Assembly (NCBI RefSeq): GCF_000427365.1
Contig: NZ_KE386488.1
Coordinates: forward strand, 2,143,882-2,207,881
DNA from: Rikenella microfusus DSM 15922
GTDB taxonomy: Bacteria; Bacteroidota; Bacteroidia; Bacteroidales; Rikenellaceae
Length of the DNA: 64,000 bases
Reading direction: 5' to 3'
Numbering within the stretch: position 1 is the stretch's first letter; every line of letters starts with the position of its first letter. The translations under genes were made by a program, and so were the position numbers. The notes below the pieces were generated by a model. It did not search any database. It was not told the DNA's origin and worked only from the letters and a program-made list of their open reading frames with translations. Of the stretch, positions 61,292-64,000 are shown piece after piece.

Positions 61292-61510
61292 GTTTAAATG
61301 TATGTCTGCCGCCGACGGGCGTTTGTTCTTTCTTCGCCCGCTCATGCCGCGGAGGCACTTTCTTTCTTGCGCGACCAAGAAAGAAAGCAAAGAAGTCGCC
61401 GGGAATGCGATTCCCCGCTCCCGACTCCCGTCGGATCGGGAAATCGCACATTCCCGGGCCAGCAGTCTCCGCCCCTGTTTCGATACCAATATAAGAAGCC
61501 GGAAGTATTT
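61287..61510 (+). repeat. Cassette alpha, copy 5 (short form)
   Basis: Left half-junction GGTAGGTTTAAATG overlaps the GNAT stop. Hairpin 1 arms 61358-61369 and 61376-61387 are identical to copy 1. Right junction TTAAACCTACGGTTAA at 61511-61526. Confidence 0.88.
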
Positions 61511-61526
61511 TTAAACCTACGGTTAA

Positions 61527-61640
61527 GAATAAATTTCCGCGTTAGCGGTCAGGCCGGAGCCACCCCCGGCGAAGGCCTGCAACTTGCAAAGCTCGTTGGG
61601 CCTCCGCTGGCTCCGGCCTGACTAAAGGAGAACATTGTAA
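61527..61640 (+). repeat. Cassette delta, full copy
   Basis: 114 bp between TTAAACCTACGGTTAA and TAAACCGTACGTTT (61641-61654). The inverted pair AGGCCGGAGCCA (61551-61562) and TGGCTCCGGCCT (61608-61619) folds the unit. Shares GGAGAACATTGTAATAAACC with 35177-35196. Confidence 0.85.
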
Positions 61641-61654
61641 TAAACCGTACGTTT

Positions 61655-61786
61655 CTTTGCCCAAGGACGCAGCCTACGGGGAATAGGGTACTTACAGGCC
61701 GGATCGAGTGCCAAGCGGCATCGGGCCTCCGCTGCGGGAAGTTGCGGCCCGCACGGCCTAAAGGCCGCAAAGTAAGCCCCTGCCAT
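61655..61786 (+). repeat. Cassette gamma
   Basis: 132 bp matching 43302-43429 (TCCGCTGCGGGAAGTTGCGG, CCCCTGCCATTTAA). Right junction is the perfect 16-bp palindrome TTAATTGTACAATTAA (61787-61802). Confidence 0.85.
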
Positions 61787-61804
61787 TTAATTGTACAATT
61801 AATT

Positions 61805-61955
61805 CTATGACCGGAGCCAGCGAAAGCAAGACCGCAGGTTGCAGCCCTTTGCCGGGGGTGGGTTGCCGTTCCGGCTCCCTCCTGGCTCCTCGGCCATTCG
61901 TGCAAGCCCGATGGCTCTCGGCTGCTGCGTCGGTTCGGGCTGACCGCTACGCGGA
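61805..61955 (+). repeat. Cassette epsilon
   Basis: 151 bp; CTCCTCGGCCATTCGTGCAA and GATGGCTCTCGGCTGCTGCG are shared with the insert in cassette alpha copy 2 (35630-35750). Right junction contains the perfect palindrome AACCGTACGGTT (61961-61972). Confidence 0.75.
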
Positions 61956-61974
61956 CAATTAACCGTACGGTTCT

Positions 61975-62082
61975 TTGTGAAGAATCCGCGTTAGCGGGCG
62001 GGCCGGACGCCTCCCCACGGGAGGCCCGCAACTCTCGCGCAGCTCGATGCGGTCGCTCCCGGGCGTCCGACCCGAATGAAAG
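61975..62082 (+). repeat. Cassette beta
   Basis: CCGCGTTAGCGGGCGGGCCG, GACGCCTCCC and GGTCGCTCCCGGGCGTCC match the beta copies at 43177 and 49465. Right junction ATAATCGTAGGTTTAAA (62083-62099). Confidence 0.85.
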
Positions 62083-62099
62083 ATAATCGTAGGTTTAAA

Positions 62100-62353
62100 G
62101 AAGTACTCCCGGTTTCTTACATTGGCATCAAAGTGCGGGTAAAGGCTGCAAACCCGGGAATGTGCGATTTTCCGTTCCGACGGGAGTCGGGAACGGGGAA
62201 TCGCATTCCCGGCGAGTTTTTTGCCTTCTTTTTTGGTCGCGTAAAAAAGTAAGTGCCCCGCCGACATAAGGCGTCCGGAGAAGCCGGTGCCCCCGCGGTA
62301 TGAGCGGACGGAGAAAGAACAAACGTCCGTCGGCGAAAGACATACGGTTAATT
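62100..62353 (-). repeat. Cassette alpha, copy 6 (reverse, long form)
   Basis: Reverse long-form alpha with the extra stem (CGACATAAGGCGTCCGGAGA near 62261). The inner palindrome pairs GGGAATGTGCGATTTTCC with GGGGAATCGCATTCCC. It ends with the half junction CATACGGTTAATT. Confidence 0.85.
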
Positions 62354-62429
62354 CGATCGGGCTGCGGAACTACCCGATGGTCGCATAGCGTGGGTAAAGC
62401 GCAAATGCTTATCTGCCTTTTATCGAAAA

Positions 62430-62458
62430 GCGGGGCATCCTTAAATAGGATGCCCCGC
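62430..62458. terminator. Bidirectional hairpin after GH3 gene
   Basis: GCGGGGCATCCT-taaat-AGGATGCCCCGC; plus-strand side runs CGGATTTTT, minus-strand side TTTTCGAT. About 40 bases past the GH3 stop. Confidence 0.75.
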
Positions 62459-62490
62459 CGGATTTTTCAATGACGACAGACTTAAAGTTC

Positions 62491-62536
62491 GTCCAGTTTC
62501 ACCTCCTTGATACGTCCAGTTTCACCTCCTTGATAC
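62491..62536. repeat. 23-bp tandem duplication at the GH3 3' end
   Basis: GTCCAGTTTCACCTCCTTGA plus TAC is present twice in direct tandem (62491-62513 and 62514-62536). Because 23 is not a multiple of three, the reading frame of the last residues shifts. Confidence 0.9.
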
Positions 62537-64000
62537 GTCCCTTGTCGCTGAGGATCACGATACGCAGGTCGCTCGACGTAGCCCCGTCGAACGAATAAGT
62601 CTCCATCGAGCCGTTGTTCAGACGGCTTTTCCCCTTCCATACCGGAATGAAGAGACCGCCGCCGCTCGAAAGCTGGATCTCGAACTCCACCGGAGCGCCC
62701 TCGTCCCAGGCGATCCCGATCGAAGTCGGCTTCGCCCCGCTGCGCAGCTCGTAGGTAATATACTGGTTTTTGGTACCCTCCCATACGGTATTCAGATTCC
62801 CGTCCACCGTGTTAGCCGCTTTATCGTCGGCAATGCTGGCCGACACTTTCGCTGCAAGCGAGCCTTTCCGCTCGCTCGCACGCATCTCCAGCAGACGTCC
62901 CGCCTCCACCACCGTAAAGTCGCGTTTGAGCTTCATATCCTCGGACGAAGCCCCGACCATCACCGTGAAATCTCCCGGCTCGACCGTCCACTTGTAATTC
63001 AGATCCAAAATCTCCAGATCGCGCGGCAGGAGCCGGAATTCCACTCGTTTGCTCTCGCCCGGCGCCAGATGTACGCGTTCGAAACCGCGTAACACTTTTT
63101 CATAAGCCATCACCGAAGCGATCCTGTCGTGCAGGTAGAGCTGAACCACCTCGTCCCCTGCACGAGTGCCCGTATTGGTCACCGTGCACGAAACCGTCAG
63201 CCCCTGATGCGGCGTAATCACCGTATCCGAAAGTTGCAAATCGCTGTATGCGAACGTCGTATAGCTCAGCCCGAAGCCGAACGGATAGAGAGCTCCGTTC
63301 ACCCGTGCCCGGTGGCTGCGCGGCCCGTTGGCTCCCCATGAATCGCTCTGAGCCGACGGCAGCGTCGGGAAATTGAAGGGAATCTGCCCCACGCTGCGCG
63401 GGAATGTTACCGTCAGCTTGCCGCCCGGATTGTAGTCCCCGAACAATACCTCGGCCACCGCCGTACCGCCGTGCCGACCCGGATACCATGCTTCGACGAT
63501 CGCCGGCACGTACTTGTCCGCCCAGTTAATGGAAAGCGGCCGGCCGTTGATCAGGACCAGAATCACCTTTTTCCCCTGCTCTTTCAGCGGTGTGATCGCT
63601 TCCAGCAACTGTTGCTGGCGGCCCGGCAGGTCGAGGCTCGACCGAGACTTGTTCTCGCCGCAGGTGCGCGTGCCTCCGCCGAGCACCAGTACCACCGCAT
63701 CGGCTCCGGCCGCCGTCTCATATGCCCGCGCGATACTATCTTTCTCCTGCTGCGTCAGCGGATAGTCCATCAGTTCCGAATCCGGCCAGTTGTCGTCCAC
63801 CAGTTCGCACCCTTTCGCATAGACGACCTCGGCATCCCCGGCCGCCGCACGGATGCCGTCCAGAACGCTCACCGGCTCTACGGCATTGGGGCCGTAACGC
63901 GCCGTCACGAAATCGGTCGCCGCCGCGTTCGGCCCGATCACCGCGATACGGTGCACGCTGTCGCGGTTCAAAGGAAGCGTATGCGACTCGTTTTTCAGTA
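62499..64000 (-). CDS. Family 3 glycoside hydrolase, C-terminal part (continues past the window)
   Basis: About 500 residues visible, entering from beyond 64000 with 'LKNESHTLPLNRDSVHRIAV'. Present are the GH3 C-terminal alpha/beta domain (IAVIGPNAAATDF, LVLGGGTRTCGENKSRSSLD with the acid/base region, LINGRPLSINWA, NYNPGGKLTVTFP-like 'DYNPGGKLTVTFPRSVGQIP'), a fibronectin III-like domain (TVTNTGTRAGDEVVQLYLHD) and a C-terminal discoidin/F5-F8-like domain (NTVDGNLNTVWEGT). The nucleophile-bearing TIM barrel is outside the window. Probably a beta-glucosidase or xylosidase. The C-terminus reads KLDVSRR because of the 23-bp duplication; without it the end would be KLDEL. Confidence 0.92.
   Translation of the reverse strand, partial: LKNESHTLPLNRDSVHRIAVIGPNAAATDFVTARYGPNAVEPVSVLDGIRAAAGDAEVVYAKGCELVDDNWPDSELMDYPLTQQEKDSIARAYETAAGADAVVLVLGGGTRTCGENKSRSSLDLPGRQQQLLEAITPLKEQGKKVILVLINGRPLSINWADKYVPAIVEAWYPGRHGGTAVAEVLFGDYNPGGKLTVTFPRSVGQIPFNFPTLPSAQSDSWGANGPRSHRARVNGALYPFGFGLSYTTFAYSDLQLSDTVITPHQGLTVSCTVTNTGTRAGDEVVQLYLHDRIASVMAYEKVLRGFERVHLAPGESKRVEFRLLPRDLEILDLNYKWTVEPGDFTVMVGASSEDMKLKRDFTVVEAGRLLEMRASERKGSLAAKVSASIADDKAANTVDGNLNTVWEGTKNQYITYELRSGAKPTSIGIAWDEGAPVEFEIQLSSGGGLFIPVWKGKSRLNNGSMETYSFDGATSSDLRIVILSDKGRIKEVKLDVSRR

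Noticed and set aside
61287-62353. Integron-type attC cassette array
   Set aside because: The junction palindrome lacks the attC R/L box layout, the cassettes have no genes and no integron integrase is present. xerD in this window looks like the housekeeping enzyme.
62491-62536. Direct repeats that might be a CRISPR seed
   Set aside because: Two adjoining copies with no spacer, inside a coding end; no cas genes in the window.

Overview
The window is about 59-60 % GC by eye, gene-dense, and reads as a chromosome segment of a Bacteroidales bacterium, most likely Alistipes or a close Rikenellaceae relative (inference). The signs are Bacteroidetes-type promoters (TAnnTTTG -7 boxes), a large single-chain PurL, long NusB, EttA and several ABC-F proteins, a DUF2795 protein, LolA/BamA/Skp envelope genes, and MqnD of the futalosine menaquinone route. 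I see no rRNA, tRNA, CRISPR array, complete transposon or prophage.

Layout. 0-13.5 kb: a head-GIN adhesin-like protein, folP, a remnant of a FISUMP / diversity-generating-retroelement target with its promoter, mqnD, ettA, an orphan LolD-type ATPase, purL, an LptF/G permease and tgt. 14-30 kb: yajC, a DUF1573 lipoprotein, nusB, DUF2795, ftsK-lolA, the envelope cluster uppS-bamA-skp-murI, and rpe-ABC-F-rlmB. 30-39 kb: a GNAT, recQ, a second Uup-type ABC-F with an HsdR-N-like protein, nagB, rex-FAD synthetase and an exported superoxide dismutase. 39.5-41 kb: an AT-rich acyltransferase island that looks foreign. 41.5-49 kb: branched-chain amino-acid synthesis (ilvD-ilvB-ilvN, then ilvC after a 1-kb repeat array) and xerD. 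49-64 kb: aroQ, pyruvate kinase, a GlsB-like membrane protein, a frameshifted EamA transporter, a phosphoesterase-PAS-SpoIIE operon, fhs, a glycosyltransferase, an S37-type peptidase, prmA, a second GNAT and the C-terminal part of a family 3 glycoside hydrolase cut by the window end.

The most unusual content is non-coding. Many of the larger intergenic gaps are filled with two kinds of repeat. One is a ~130-145 bp element with ~25-bp inverted ends (four good copies, two decayed). The other is a set of at least five different gene-free cassettes (here alpha, beta, gamma, delta, epsilon) joined end to end in different orders and orientations. Nearly every junction carries the same short palindrome, approximately TTAAACCGTACGGTTTAA. 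Cassette alpha forms hairpins with compensatory base changes between copies. The longest chain, six cassettes, lies at 61287-62353.
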